A DNA stretch of 64,000 bases from Thermococcus celer Vu 13 = JCM 8558 (GTDB lineage Archaea > Methanobacteriota_B > Thermococci > Thermococcales > Thermococcaceae). This document shows positions 33,842 to 42,792 of this stretch, piece by piece. Below the pieces are notes generated by a model. That model did not search any database. It saw nothing but the letters and a program-made list of their open reading frames with translations, and was not told where the DNA came from. How positions within the stretch are numbered: position 1 is the stretch's first letter; each line of letters opens with the position of its first letter. Both the position numbers and the translations under genes were made by a program. The stretch is taken from NCBI RefSeq assembly GCF_002214365.1, contig NZ_CP014854.1, positions 1,426,001-1,490,000 of the forward strand, read 5' to 3'.

Positions 33842-34897
33842 ATGGGGTATCTAAAGTATCTGGCCTTTAGAATTCTAAACGCCATCCTCGTCCTGTTGAT
33901 TGTGACCTTTATTATCTCGGCGCTCTTCGTTAAGGTTGCCGAGCAGAGCAACAGAGCAAAGATGTACGAAGAGCTTATGCAATGGGAGAGAACAGAGGGT
34001 TCTAAAATCAAGCAGAGTCAGGGTTTGGAGGCCTTTGAAAGGGCCAAGGCCGAGAAACAGGCCTCCCTTGAGAAGAAGTACGAACTGAACATTCCCTACT
34101 GGCAGAAGGTTTACAGGAAGGCCGTGCGCACACTTCGTCTGGATTTTGGAACTACGGGCATGCCGATCTTCGGCACGAACAAAGTTTCGGACATCATAAA
34201 GGTGGCCCTCCCGCGGAGCGTCATCCTCTTCACGACCGCAACTATAATAGTCATTATACTTGGCATCTTCCTGGGGGTTAGGGCCGCGAGGCACGCCGGC
34301 AGTGTCTTTGACAGGGGTCTCTCCATCTTCGCACTGCTCACCTACAGTCTGCCCATGTGGTGGACCGGGATGATGTTCCTCCTGATATTCGCGTTCAAAC
34401 TCGGCTGGTTCCCGCTCAGCTCGATGTTTGACCCGCAGCTCACGGGCTGGGCCCACATCAAGGACGTCCTGTGGAAGCTGGCCCTCCCTGTGATTACCTA
34501 CGTCTTCGTTGCCTTCGGTGGATGGGCGTGGACGACCAGGAACATCATGATAGGAACCCTCCAGGAGGACTTCATCATGGCCGCCAGGGCCAAGGGTGTT
34601 CCCGAGAGGAAGATCATCTACGGCCATGCCCTCCGTGCGGCGGCCCCGCCGATAGTTACCATGATAATCTTCTCCCTCCTCGGTTCGCTCGGCGGTGCAA
34701 TAATCAGCGAGCTCGTCTTTAACTACCCCGGAATGGGCAGGCTCTACTGGGTTGCCCTCCAGCAGAACGAGACCAACCTCCTCATAGGGCTGACGTACTT
34801 CTTCACGGTGCTGTACCTTGCCGGGGTCGTCCTCGCGGACATGATATACGGATTCCTCGACCCGCGTGTTAAGGTCGGTGCTTCCGCCAAGATGTGA
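33842..34897 (+). CDS. ABC transporter permease, DppB/OppB type
   Basis: A 351-residue permease with an N-terminal helix, a charged loop of about 80 residues (KVAEQSNRAKMYEELMQWERTEGS...), and five further helices. The EAA motif for ATPase contact is visible (EDFIMAARAKGVPERKIIYGHALRAAAPPIV). It partners with the next gene to form the import channel. GGGGGTGAAAA precedes ATG 33842. The long N-terminal loop between helix 1 and the core exceeds the bacterial norm. Confidence 0.92.
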   Translation: MGYLKYLAFRILNAILVLLIVTFIISALFVKVAEQSNRAKMYEELMQWERTEGSKIKQSQGLEAFERAKAEKQASLEKKYELNIPYWQKVYRKAVRTLRLDFGTTGMPIFGTNKVSDIIKVALPRSVILFTTATIIVIILGIFLGVRAARHAGSVFDRGLSIFALLTYSLPMWWTGMMFLLIFAFKLGWFPLSSMFDPQLTGWAHIKDVLWKLALPVITYVFVAFGGWAWTTRNIMIGTLQEDFIMAARAKGVPERKIIYGHALRAAAPPIVTMIIFSLLGSLGGAIISELVFNYPGMGRLYWVALQQNETNLLIGLTYFFTVLYLAGVVLADMIYGFLDPRVKVGASAKM

Positions 34898-34908
34898 GGT
34901 GATTCGCG

Positions 34909-36369
34909 ATGAGATGGGTAGACGTCAAAGAGGGCCTTAAGGGATTCCTCGAGGAATTTAAGAGGGAGAAGACCGGCATAGCCGGTGTTATCCTCCTCAT
35001 TATACTCGTGCTTGTCGCACTCACCGCACCGTACACGACCATACCCGATCTTCCGGAGAAGTGGAGGAACTCCCAGTACTGGGAGGACAACCCCAAAAAC
35101 GTTCCCCCAACCTGGTACAACATGTTCACGTCCAACAAGCTCGTGCCCCAGGAGGTTTACCTCCTCGACGACCTTAAAATAACTCACCCGAGCGATACGG
35201 TAACCATCGTGGAGGCCGACTACACCCTACCCAAGAAGTACGTTCTCGGGCCCCAGGGAATCATCATCAAGGGCCTGAACGTTACGCTCAATGAACCGTT
35301 CCAGGCTCCCACCATGGACGTTTATCTACTCAGGCCCGATGGAAAGAGGGTCCCCATCCTCACCAACAAGCAGCTCAGTTCCGGAACCACCATCTCAATC
35401 GGTAGGGACAGCAAGATCTCGGCCAACGTGTACATCTGGCTCGTCAACGTTACGGAGGGCAAGAAAATAACGATGTTTGAGGTGCCCCTGGAGACGATAC
35501 TTATCAACGATATGGTTGCTCCAATGTTCGCGAAGGTCGAACCGGGCATGAACGTTAGTGAGATTATCGAGAATCCCCAGACCCTCCCCGGTAATTACAG
35601 GCTCGTTCTTCAGATAAACAACCCCGCTCCCAAAGACAACCAGGTGACCTACGACAACATCAAGGTGACTTTCCTCGGCAGGAGTTATGGAAATATGGGT
35701 ACCGACTACCTCGGCAGGGACCTCTGGGCTGGTATCATCTGGGGAAGCAGGGTTTCCCTCACCATTGGAATACTCGTTTCGGTCCTGAGCACCATCATCG
35801 GTCTCGTGTACGGAGTTACGAGCGCCTACCTCGGTGGAAACGCCGACGAGGTCATGATGCGTATCAACGAGATCTTCGCCTCGATTCCGAGCCTGCCGAT
35901 ACTCATCCTCATAGGTGCCACCGCCGGACACATAACCCTCTGGTTCATAGTCCTGCTGCTGGTCATCTTCGGGTGGATGGGAATAGCAAGGATCTCGAGA
36001 AGTATGGCCCTCCAGATCAAGGAGCAGACCTACATCGAGGCGGCGAAGGCCCTCGGTGCCGGCAACGGCAGGATAATCTTCAAGCACATCCTACCACAGC
36101 TTCTTCCCTACGCCTTCGCGGTCATAGCCCTCAGCGTTCCAGGTGCGGTTATAGCCGAGGCTTCCCTGAGCTTCCTTGGAATCGGTGACCCGACGGCCGT
36201 TACGTGGGGCCAGATACTCAACGCGGCCCAGGCCCAGTCGGCCACAACGAAGGGTTACTGGTGGTGGGTTCTCCCGCCCGGGCTTGGAATCGCCGTCGTC
36301 GGCCTCACCTTCGTCCTGATAGGTACGGCCCTCGACAAGATACTCAACCCGAGGCTCAGGAGGCTGTGA
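34909..36369 (+). CDS. ABC transporter permease, DppC/OppC type, with large extracytoplasmic insert
   Basis: A 486-residue permease, compared with about 300 in bacterial DppC. Helix 1 (GIAGVILLIILVLVALTAPYTTI) is followed by an inserted domain of about 200 residues (about 50-250, beta-rich, with sequences such as VTIVEADYTLPKKYVLGPQGIIIKGLNVTL and NPAPKDNQVTYDNIKVTF). The canonical core starts at GTDYLGRDLWAGIIWGSRVSLTIG and contains the EAA motif (KEQTYIEAAKALGAGNGRIIFKHILPQLLP). The insert is outside the membrane and may dock the binding protein. Confidence 0.92.
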   Translation: MRWVDVKEGLKGFLEEFKREKTGIAGVILLIILVLVALTAPYTTIPDLPEKWRNSQYWEDNPKNVPPTWYNMFTSNKLVPQEVYLLDDLKITHPSDTVTIVEADYTLPKKYVLGPQGIIIKGLNVTLNEPFQAPTMDVYLLRPDGKRVPILTNKQLSSGTTISIGRDSKISANVYIWLVNVTEGKKITMFEVPLETILINDMVAPMFAKVEPGMNVSEIIENPQTLPGNYRLVLQINNPAPKDNQVTYDNIKVTFLGRSYGNMGTDYLGRDLWAGIIWGSRVSLTIGILVSVLSTIIGLVYGVTSAYLGGNADEVMMRINEIFASIPSLPILILIGATAGHITLWFIVLLLVIFGWMGIARISRSMALQIKEQTYIEAAKALGAGNGRIIFKHILPQLLPYAFAVIALSVPGAVIAEASLSFLGIGDPTAVTWGQILNAAQAQSATTKGYWWWVLPPGLGIAVVGLTFVLIGTALDKILNPRLRRL

Positions 36370-36379
36370 GGTGGTATAA

Positions 36380-37339
36380 ATGGTCAGGAACGTACTCGAA
36401 GTTAAGGATCTTAAGATGTATTACTTCACCAACAAGGGTGTCGTTAAGGCCGTTGATAACATCTCCTTCAACCTCAGAAAGGGTGAGGTGCTGGGACTTG
36501 CCGGGGAGAGCGGATGCGGCAAGTCCTCCCTCGGTTTTACCCTTATGGGAATGCCCACCCCACCCGGCAAGATCGTCAGCGGTAGCATCAAGATAGACGG
36601 GAGGGAGATAGTCGGTCTCCCGGAGGACGTCCTCAGAAAGGAAATCCGCTGGCAGAAGATAGCGATGATATTCCAGGGGGCTATGAACGCCCTGAACCCG
36701 GTTTACACCGTGGGGTACCAGATGATCGAGCCGCTGGTACTGCACAAGGGAATGAGCAAGGGCGAGGCACTCGAAAGGGCCCAGAAGTACCTCGAGCTCG
36801 TTGGCCTTGACCCGGAGATAGTGTACCGCTATCCCCATGAGCTCTCGGGTGGTATGAAGCAGCGCGTCATCATTGCCACCGCACTCCTCCTCGAGCCGGA
36901 CGTTGTTATAGCCGACGAGCCGACGACTGCACTTGACGTCGTTGTCCAGGCCCAGATCATCAACCTCATGAAGAAGCTCAAGAAGGAGCTCGGTCTCTCG
37001 ATGATATTCATCACCCACGACCTCAGCATCCTCGCCGAGATCAGCGACAGGGTGGCCATAATGTACGCGGGCAAGCTCGTTGAAGTAGGGGACAGCGAGA
37101 AGATATACTACGAGCCGGCCCACCCCTACACCCAGAAGCTTCTTGCGTCCATACCCAGGCTCCACGAGGACGTGGAGAAACTGGAGTTCATTCCCGGACA
37201 GCCGCCGAACCTCATCACCCCGCCCAAGGGATGCCGCTTCCACCCGAGGTGCCCCTACGCTATGGGGGTTTGTAAGGAGCAGGAACCCGAACTGAAGGAA
37301 GTTGATAAGGATCACTACGCCGCATGCTGGCTGCTGTGA
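36380..37339 (+). CDS. ABC transporter ATP-binding protein, DppD/OppD type
   Basis: A 319-residue ATPase with Walker A GESGCGKSS, signature LSGGMKQRV, Walker B VVIADEPTTALD and switch histidine ITHD. The C-terminal oligopeptide-transporter extension with cysteines (CRFHPRCPYAMGVC..C) is present. It pairs with the next gene to power the importer. Start ATG 36380 after GAGGTGGT. Confidence 0.93.
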   Translation: MVRNVLEVKDLKMYYFTNKGVVKAVDNISFNLRKGEVLGLAGESGCGKSSLGFTLMGMPTPPGKIVSGSIKIDGREIVGLPEDVLRKEIRWQKIAMIFQGAMNALNPVYTVGYQMIEPLVLHKGMSKGEALERAQKYLELVGLDPEIVYRYPHELSGGMKQRVIIATALLLEPDVVIADEPTTALDVVVQAQIINLMKKLKKELGLSMIFITHDLSILAEISDRVAIMYAGKLVEVGDSEKIYYEPAHPYTQKLLASIPRLHEDVEKLEFIPGQPPNLITPPKGCRFHPRCPYAMGVCKEQEPELKEVDKDHYAACWLL

Positions 37340-37349
37340 GGTGTGAGAG

Positions 37350-38357
37350 ATGGCGGAGCCGATACTAAGAGTTGAAAACCTCAAGAAGTACTTCCCCATC
37401 AAGAGGAGCTTTGTTGACACGATCAAGGGTGCCCCCCAGAAGAAGGTTCACGCGGTGGACGGCATTAGCTTCGAGGTGTACAAGCAACAGGTCTTTGCCC
37501 TCGTCGGTGAGAGCGGCTGTGGTAAGTCCACGACCGGAAAACTCATCGTCAAGCTCCTCGAGCCCACGGCGGGTAAGATATACCTGGAGGGGAAGGACGT
37601 CACCAACATCAGAACGAGGGACGAGATCCTCGAGTACAGAAGGCACGTGCAGATGATCTTCCAGGATCCCTTCAGCTCCATGAACCCGAGGTTCAGGATA
37701 TTCGACATCCTGGAGGAACCGCTCCTGATACACGGCATCGGCGAGACCAAGGCCGAGCGTGAGGAGCTCATCTACAAGGCCCTCGAGATGGTCAAGATCA
37801 CCCCGCCGGAGGACTACGTTGGTAGGTTCCCGCACATGCTGTCAGGCGGTCAGAGACAGCGTGTGGCGATAGCCCGCGCGCTGATACTCAACCCGACTTT
37901 CATCGTCGCGGATGAGCCGGTGTCGATGCTCGACGTTTCAATTCGTGCCGAGATCCTCGAGCTGATGAAGGAGCTCAAGGAGAAGGTGGGGGTCACCTAC
38001 CTCTACATCACCCACGACATGTCCACGGCGAGGTACTTCGCCGACTGGATGGCGGTCATGTACCTCGGAAGGATAGTCGAGATGGGCCCGGTCGAGAGGG
38101 TCATCGACAACCCGCTCCACCCGTACACGAGGGCACTGCTGGCGGCGGTTCCGGAGCCGAAGCCTGAGAGGAGGAACATCATCAAGGAGCTTCCGATAAA
38201 GGGAGAGGTGCCCAACGCCGTCAACATACCGCCGGGGTGCCGCTTCCACCCGAGGTGTATCTACGCCCAGAAGGGACTCTGTGACACGAAGCATCCACAG
38301 CTCATCGAGTACGAGCACAACCACTGGGCCGAGTGCCACCTCGTCGGCAAGTACTGA
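37350..38357 (+). CDS. ABC transporter ATP-binding protein, DppF/OppF type
   Basis: A 335-residue ATPase: Walker A GESGCGKST, signature LSGGQRQRVAIARA, Walker B FIVADEPVSMLD, ITHD switch and the C-terminal CRFHPRCIYAQKGLCDT extension. With the preceding ATPase it forms the heterodimeric motor of the Opp-type importer. It is the last gene of the operon; a T-rich run after the stop (38360-38373) may end transcription. Confidence 0.93.
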   Translation: MAEPILRVENLKKYFPIKRSFVDTIKGAPQKKVHAVDGISFEVYKQQVFALVGESGCGKSTTGKLIVKLLEPTAGKIYLEGKDVTNIRTRDEILEYRRHVQMIFQDPFSSMNPRFRIFDILEEPLLIHGIGETKAEREELIYKALEMVKITPPEDYVGRFPHMLSGGQRQRVAIARALILNPTFIVADEPVSMLDVSIRAEILELMKELKEKVGVTYLYITHDMSTARYFADWMAVMYLGRIVEMGPVERVIDNPLHPYTRALLAAVPEPKPERRNIIKELPIKGEVPNAVNIPPGCRFHPRCIYAQKGLCDTKHPQLIEYEHNHWAECHLVGKY

Positions 38358-38387
38358 CCCCTTCTTTTCTTTCTCCAGGTGATGTTT

Positions 38388-38864
38388 ATGGGAACGCTCA
38401 GGGATGCCCTTGACTATCCCCTCCTGAGGGTCGGGCTGGCGCTGCTCGTTCTGGCGCTGCTGATATCTGTAACCGGTTTTTACCGTGTGGATAAGTCCTA
38501 TTCCTCCAACGGTACTCTCGGGGGGGGTATGCACCGCCTGGGGGACGATAAGTTTGAAACCGAGTACCTTTACCATAACAGAACCCTGGTTATCTCCTCA
38601 TCCGATGCAAACCTCTCGCTTATCCAGGGGACTCAGATTGTAAACTACACCCTCCTCAACCGTGAGATACGGCTCCATCCCAGAGAGAGACCGATGATAT
38701 ACGTTTTCAACGGGAGCGTAAATTACAGCTATAATGTAACGGCCGTGGATTATCCCTACGCCGTTTACTCCGTCTTCGCCTTCGTGCTGATGCTCGTCGG
38801 GGTAGCCCTTTCCTTCATCGGGTACACCCAGTTCATAGGGGATGTGAGGGAGGGTAAGAGATGA
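38388..38864 (+). CDS. Membrane protein with one extracytoplasmic domain, hypothetical
   Basis: A 158-residue protein with a transmembrane helix at each end ([21 protein letters not shown] and [26 protein letters not shown]) and a glycosylatable loop of about 90 residues between. ATG 38388 has AGGTGA 6 nt upstream. Its stop overlaps nadE (ATGA), so they are co-translated, but no link to NAD synthesis is evident. No family recognised. Confidence 0.65.
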   Translation: MGTLRDALDYPLLRVGLALLVLALLISVTGFYRVDKSYSSNGTLGGGMHRLGDDKFETEYLYHNRTLVISSSDANLSLIQGTQIVNYTLLNREIRLHPRERPMIYVFNGSVNYSYNVTAVDYPYAVYSVFAFVLMLVGVALSFIGYTQFIGDVREGKR

Positions 38865-39622
38865 GGAAACTGGATTATTCGCTGGCCGTTGAGAAGCTGG
38901 TTTCTTTTATCCGGGAGAGGGTCAAAGAAGCCGGCGCCAGCGGCGTCGTCGTCGGTATAAGCGGCGGAATAGACAGCGCCACGGTTGCGTATCTTGCCAC
39001 AAAAGCACTCGGGGGGGAGAAGGTTCTCGGCCTGATAATGCCCTACTACGAGAACCGCGACCTCGAGGACGCCAAGCTCGTGTGTGAAAGCCTCGGAATC
39101 GATTACCGGGTTATCAGCATAAAGCCCATCGTTGACGAGTTCGAGAGGAGGGTTGGAGAGCTCGACGTTAGGAGCAGGGGGAACGTAATGGCCAGGACGA
39201 GGATGGTGCTCCTGTACGCGCACGCCAACGCCATGAACCGCCTCGTACTTGGGACGAGCAACAGGAGCGAGTTCCTTACCGGCTACTTCACCAAGTGGGG
39301 CGACGGGGCGAGCGACTACGCTCCCCTCATAAACCTCTACAAGACGGAGGTATGGGAGGTGGCGAGGCTCCTCGGGGTTCCGGAGAGGATAATCAATAGG
39401 AAGCCCTCTGCCGGTCTCTGGGAGGGCCAGAGCGATGAAGACGAGCTCGGGATAAGCTACCGCATCCTCGACGAGATCCTCTGGCGTCTCGTTGACCTCG
39501 GGATGGGGAAGGATGAAATCGCGAACGAGTTCAATGTACCCATCGAGACGGTCGGGTACGTTGAGGGGCTCGTGAAAAACAGCGAGCACAAGCGCCGCCT
39601 GCCGCTCGGCCCTACTTTCTGA
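38861..39622 (+). CDS. nadE: NH3-dependent NAD+ synthetase
   Basis: A 253-residue enzyme, EC 6.3.1.5, making NAD+ from nicotinic acid adenine dinucleotide. The PP-loop [33 protein letters not shown] and the C-terminal [10 protein letters not shown] are conserved. No glutaminase domain is present, so it uses free ammonia. It overlaps the previous gene by 4 nt and is followed 9 nt later by an EamA gene. Confidence 0.95.
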   Translation: MRKLDYSLAVEKLVSFIRERVKEAGASGVVVGISGGIDSATVAYLATKALGGEKVLGLIMPYYENRDLEDAKLVCESLGIDYRVISIKPIVDEFERRVGELDVRSRGNVMARTRMVLLYAHANAMNRLVLGTSNRSEFLTGYFTKWGDGASDYAPLINLYKTEVWEVARLLGVPERIINRKPSAGLWEGQSDEDELGISYRILDEILWRLVDLGMGKDEIANEFNVPIETVGYVEGLVKNSEHKRRLPLGPTF

Positions 39623-39631
39623 GGTGATTTC

Positions 39632-40513
39632 ATGAAAAAGGGATACCTTTTCGTTTTTTTGGCCGCCTCCATGTGGGGGACGCTGGGTATATTCGCCAAG
39701 TACCTCGACGGCTTTGGGTTAACGCCCTTCACGATGGTCTTTTACCGGGTTCTCTTTGCTTTACTCTTCCTGACTCCGTACCTCCACCTGAGGGGAATAA
39801 GCTTTTCTCTCGAACGCTCCCGCCTCAGGTTCTACGCGCTCTACGGCTTCTTCAGCATCTTTCTCTTCTACACGCTCTACTTCTACACCGTGACGATATC
39901 GTCGGTCTCCTTTGCAGTTCTGCTCCTCTACACCGCCCCCCTGTATTCGATAATCCTCGGCAGGGTGCTTTTCAACGAACCTCTGACGTGGGAGAAAGTA
40001 ACCGCGCTCATCATGGTGACTGTGGGAGTTCTGTTGGTCAACTGGGGCGACGTACGGTTCTCAACTAAGGCCCTGCTATTCGGGCTTCTTACTGGCTTAA
40101 CCTACGCCCTCTACGGCGTTCTCGCAAAGTTCGCTGTCAGGGACGATGAACCCGAAAAGGCGCTCTTCTACACCCTCCTCTTTGGGATGGTCTATCTACT
40201 CCCCTTCACGAACTTCTCGGTGCCCCGTGGCGCGGTTCCGTACCTCCTCGCCCTGGCGTTCTTCCCGACGTTCCTCGGATACGTGCTCTACAACCACGCC
40301 CTGCGGGAGATCGAGGTGAGCAGGGCCAGCATAGTCGCCACGGTTGAACCCGTCGTGGCCATAACCCTCGCGTTCCTCCTCTTCGGGGAGACGCTTACGG
40401 TTGAACAGTTAATCGGGGCGACCCTCATAATCGGGGGCTCGAGTCTGGTGCACATGAAGGAGGGAGAAAAGCCGGAGAACCCCGCCGGGGAGGTGCTCGA
40501 AGAGATTCATTAG
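39632..40513 (+). CDS. EamA/DMT-family transporter
   Basis: A 293-residue protein with ten predicted transmembrane helices in two EamA repeats, with the typical AASMWGTLGIFAKYLDGFGLTPFTMVFYRVLFALLF start and SRASIVATVEPVVAITLAFLLFGETLTVEQLIGATLIIGG in the second repeat. The family exports amino acids or metabolites across the membrane; the substrate is not known. The stop overlaps the convergent glnA stop by 4 nt. Confidence 0.9.
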   Translation: MKKGYLFVFLAASMWGTLGIFAKYLDGFGLTPFTMVFYRVLFALLFLTPYLHLRGISFSLERSRLRFYALYGFFSIFLFYTLYFYTVTISSVSFAVLLLYTAPLYSIILGRVLFNEPLTWEKVTALIMVTVGVLLVNWGDVRFSTKALLFGLLTGLTYALYGVLAKFAVRDDEPEKALFYTLLFGMVYLLPFTNFSVPRGAVPYLLALAFFPTFLGYVLYNHALREIEVSRASIVATVEPVVAITLAFLLFGETLTVEQLIGATLIIGGSSLVHMKEGEKPENPAGEVLEEIH

Positions 40514-41841
40514 ACGTGGAAGTACCTCTCCAGCTCCCACCCGGTTACCTTTCTCGTGTCCTCAGGGAGGCCCTCGGCCTTCAGATACCCGAGGTACGCC
40601 TCCCACTCGCGCTCCTTGTACCCGATGAAGTTCCTATACGCCTTTCCTATGGCCTTCCTGACGACCCTGTCCTCCTTCAGCTCCTCGAGGGCCTCGCCAA
40701 GGCTTCCCGGCAGTGTCTCCACGCCCATGCTTTCCCTTCTGGAGTCATCCATTTCGTAAACGTTCTCCTCCACGTAAGCAGTGGGTTCGATTTTCCTCCT
40801 TATCCCGTCCAGTCCGGCCATCAGTACTGCCGCAAAGGCCAGGTAGGGGTTGGCGCTTGGATCCGGACAGCGGTACTCCACCCTCGCCCCCTTCCCCCAG
40901 AAGGCCGGAACCCTTATCAGGGCACTCCTGTTTCTGTAGCCCCAGCTTATGTACACGGGGGCCTCGTAGCCCGGAACGAGACGCTTGTAGCTGTTCACGG
41001 TTGGGTTCGTCAGGGCGGTTAAAGCCCGTGCATGAGCAAGTATGCCCCCAATGAAGTGGAGCGCCGTATCGCTCAGCCCTCCATCCCCCATGAACGCGTT
41101 ATCCCCGTCCTTCCACAGGCTCATGTGGAGGTGCATTCCGTTTCCGGGAAGGTCGTGGATGGGCTTTGGCATGAAGGTGGCGTGGAGTTCGTGGGTTTCC
41201 GCAACCGCCTTCACGATGTACTTGAAGCTGACTATATTATCGGCGGTCCTCAGGGCCTCATCGTAGCGGAAGTCTATCTCGTGCTGCGCCTTTCCGACCT
41301 CGTGGTGGAGAACCTCCGGGATGAGTCCAAGGGAAGGCATGTAGAGGGCTATATCCCTGCGTACGTTTCTGGCCCTGTCGAGGTTCACGAGGTCAAAGTA
41401 ACCGCCTCCGTCAGGTAGCCCGAGTTCCCAGGAACCGTTCTTCCTGAATAGGTAGAACTCCGGCTCCGGTCCAATGTAAGCCCGGAATCCCTCTTTCTCG
41501 AGCTCTTTGAGGGCATCGCGGAGCACTCCTCTCGGATCTGCTGGGTAGGGTCTTTTGCCCTTGTATATGTACCCGTAGACCCTTGAGACCCCCTCCCACG
41601 GAACCTCCGAGTAGGTTGAGGGATCCGCTTTGAATATTAGGTCGCTGTCCTCTATTCCCTCGAATCCCGGGATCGATGAACCGTCAAAGGCTATTCCATC
41701 GTCTATTGCTTCTTCGTACCTCTCCACCGGTATCTCCATGCCCTTTGGAACCCCGTTTATGTCCACGAAAATGAGCTGGAGAAATTTCATCCGCCCTGGC
41801 TTTAGGGCCGTTTCTTTTTCGGAGAGGGTTGTAGCGTTCAT
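40510..41841 (-). CDS. glnA: Glutamine synthetase (type I)
   Basis: A 443-residue GSI enzyme, EC 6.3.1.2. Conserved parts are FVDINGVPKG, the D-loop FDGSSIPGFEGIEDSDL, EPEFYLF, HHEVGKAQHEIDF, the MPKPIHDLPGNGMHLHMSLW stretch and YISWGYRNRSALIRVP. The bacterial adenylylation-site context is not seen, as expected for archaeal GSI-alpha. ATG 41841 follows GAGGTGG (minus strand). The promoter carries TGTTCAT-type half-sites (41864-41897), suggesting control by nitrogen or amino-acid supply. Confidence 0.95.
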   Translation of the reverse strand: MNATTLSEKETALKPGRMKFLQLIFVDINGVPKGMEIPVERYEEAIDDGIAFDGSSIPGFEGIEDSDLIFKADPSTYSEVPWEGVSRVYGYIYKGKRPYPADPRGVLRDALKELEKEGFRAYIGPEPEFYLFRKNGSWELGLPDGGGYFDLVNLDRARNVRRDIALYMPSLGLIPEVLHHEVGKAQHEIDFRYDEALRTADNIVSFKYIVKAVAETHELHATFMPKPIHDLPGNGMHLHMSLWKDGDNAFMGDGGLSDTALHFIGGILAHARALTALTNPTVNSYKRLVPGYEAPVYISWGYRNRSALIRVPAFWGKGARVEYRCPDPSANPYLAFAAVLMAGLDGIRRKIEPTAYVEENVYEMDDSRRESMGVETLPGSLGEALEELKEDRVVRKAIGKAYRNFIGYKEREWEAYLGYLKAEGLPEDTRKVTGWELERYFHV

Positions 41842-41863
41842 GTTTACCACCTCATACTATTTG

Positions 41864-41897
41864 AATGTTCATCATTAACGCCATTTTAATGAACGTT
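41864..41897 (-). promoter_or_regulatory. Inverted operator half-sites in the glnA promoter
   Basis: AATGTTCAT (41864-41872) and ATGAACGTT (41889-41897) form an inverted repeat with one mismatch and a 16-nt spacer. On the minus strand the second overlaps the likely TATA (CATTAAAATGG, 41881-41891) and the first the likely RNA start. The 9-mer TGTTCATCA (41866-41874) is shared with the OPT and aminotransferase promoters. Confidence 0.55.
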
Positions 41898-42061
41898 TAT
41901 TCCGATAAAAGCTTTTTTATTGAATTTCTGTCATTGTGACGGGAGGCACGGTGGAACTTCCGTTGGTTGACAGAAAAACGTTATTTTAATCATCTTTTTC
42001 TTCTAATTTTGACAGATTTCTGTTGAGCAAAGGTTTATTGGATTCACGGGTAGCGTATAAC

Positions 42062-42469
42062 ATGCCGAGGGGCGAGGATATACTCAGGAGGGAAGTGGCA
42101 AGGATAAACCTTCACCTTCCGGCCCTCAGGCCAACCCTGAGAACCTTACTCGAGGAGGGAGAGCCAAAGGTCCGGTTGCGCGACGGAAGCTACCACCACT
42201 TCAGGCGTTCCGAGCTAAACTACCTCCTCTCGCTCCTCGATCCCGGGGAGGATGAAAACCTGAGGGTGCCCATAGTGCTTGAGATAAGCACCCTTTACAG
42301 GGGCTACTTCCGGGTAAGGGGGCGAGCTGAAGTTAAGGTTATCGAGAAGATCCTCGGTACCTACGATATCCTCGACGAGAAAACCGAGGGGCTTTATCCG
42401 AGGTACCTCCTTCCGAAAGTCAGAAAAACCCTCCCGACGACAACGACCTACGCGTTCATAACGGAGTGA
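42062..42469 (+). CDS. UPF0216 (DUF61) family protein
   Basis: A 135-residue protein of the archaeal UPF0216/DUF61 family: MPRGEDILRREVARINLHLPALRPTLRTLLEEGEPKVRLRDGSYHHFRRSELNYLLSLL... with VPIVLEIS and a C-terminal GLYPRYLLPKVRKTLPTTTTYAF. Function unknown. The TATA-like GGTTTATTGG (42030-42039) lies about 27 nt before the ATG at 42062, so the mRNA is probably leaderless; the longer frame from 42023 would start upstream of the RNA. The next small membrane gene begins near its stop. Confidence 0.8.
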   Translation: MPRGEDILRREVARINLHLPALRPTLRTLLEEGEPKVRLRDGSYHHFRRSELNYLLSLLDPGEDENLRVPIVLEISTLYRGYFRVRGRAEVKVIEKILGTYDILDEKTEGLYPRYLLPKVRKTLPTTTTYAFITE

Positions 42470-42474
42470 TGGTC

Positions 42475-42750
42475 ATGGACGAGGATACGAAGGTTCTGAG
42501 GGATTATCTGATGTTCACCGTTCCCCACGTTACCGTCCTGGCCGGTGCCCTGCTCGGGGTGCTCCTGATAGCCGGCGTCAGTGTTAACACCGCCCTCGGG
42601 ATATTCACCTCCTTTTACGGGTTCATGCTCTTCGTTCTCGGCCTCGTCGTGGCCCCTCATTTCTCCAAAGTGCCCTTGTATAAGGTCATGATGGCCTTTT
42701 TTGTTTGCTTAATGCTTCTCGGGGTTGTTCTTCTGCTGTACTTAGAGTAG
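42475..42750 (+). CDS. Small membrane protein (three helices), hypothetical
   Basis: A 91-residue protein with three hydrophobic segments (VTVLAGALLGVLLIAGV, LGIFTSFYGFMLFVLGLVVA, VMMAFFVCLMLLGVVLLLYL) and short charged ends. ATG 42475 has GGAGTGAT at good spacing; GTG 42466 or ATG 42469 overlap the previous stop. Co-transcribed with the UPF0216 gene. No family recognised. Confidence 0.65.
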   Translation: MDEDTKVLRDYLMFTVPHVTVLAGALLGVLLIAGVSVNTALGIFTSFYGFMLFVLGLVVAPHFSKVPLYKVMMAFFVCLMLLGVVLLLYLE

Positions 42751-42792
42751 CCTTTATATGGAGGAATGGACAACTAAACATGGTGGGAAGTC

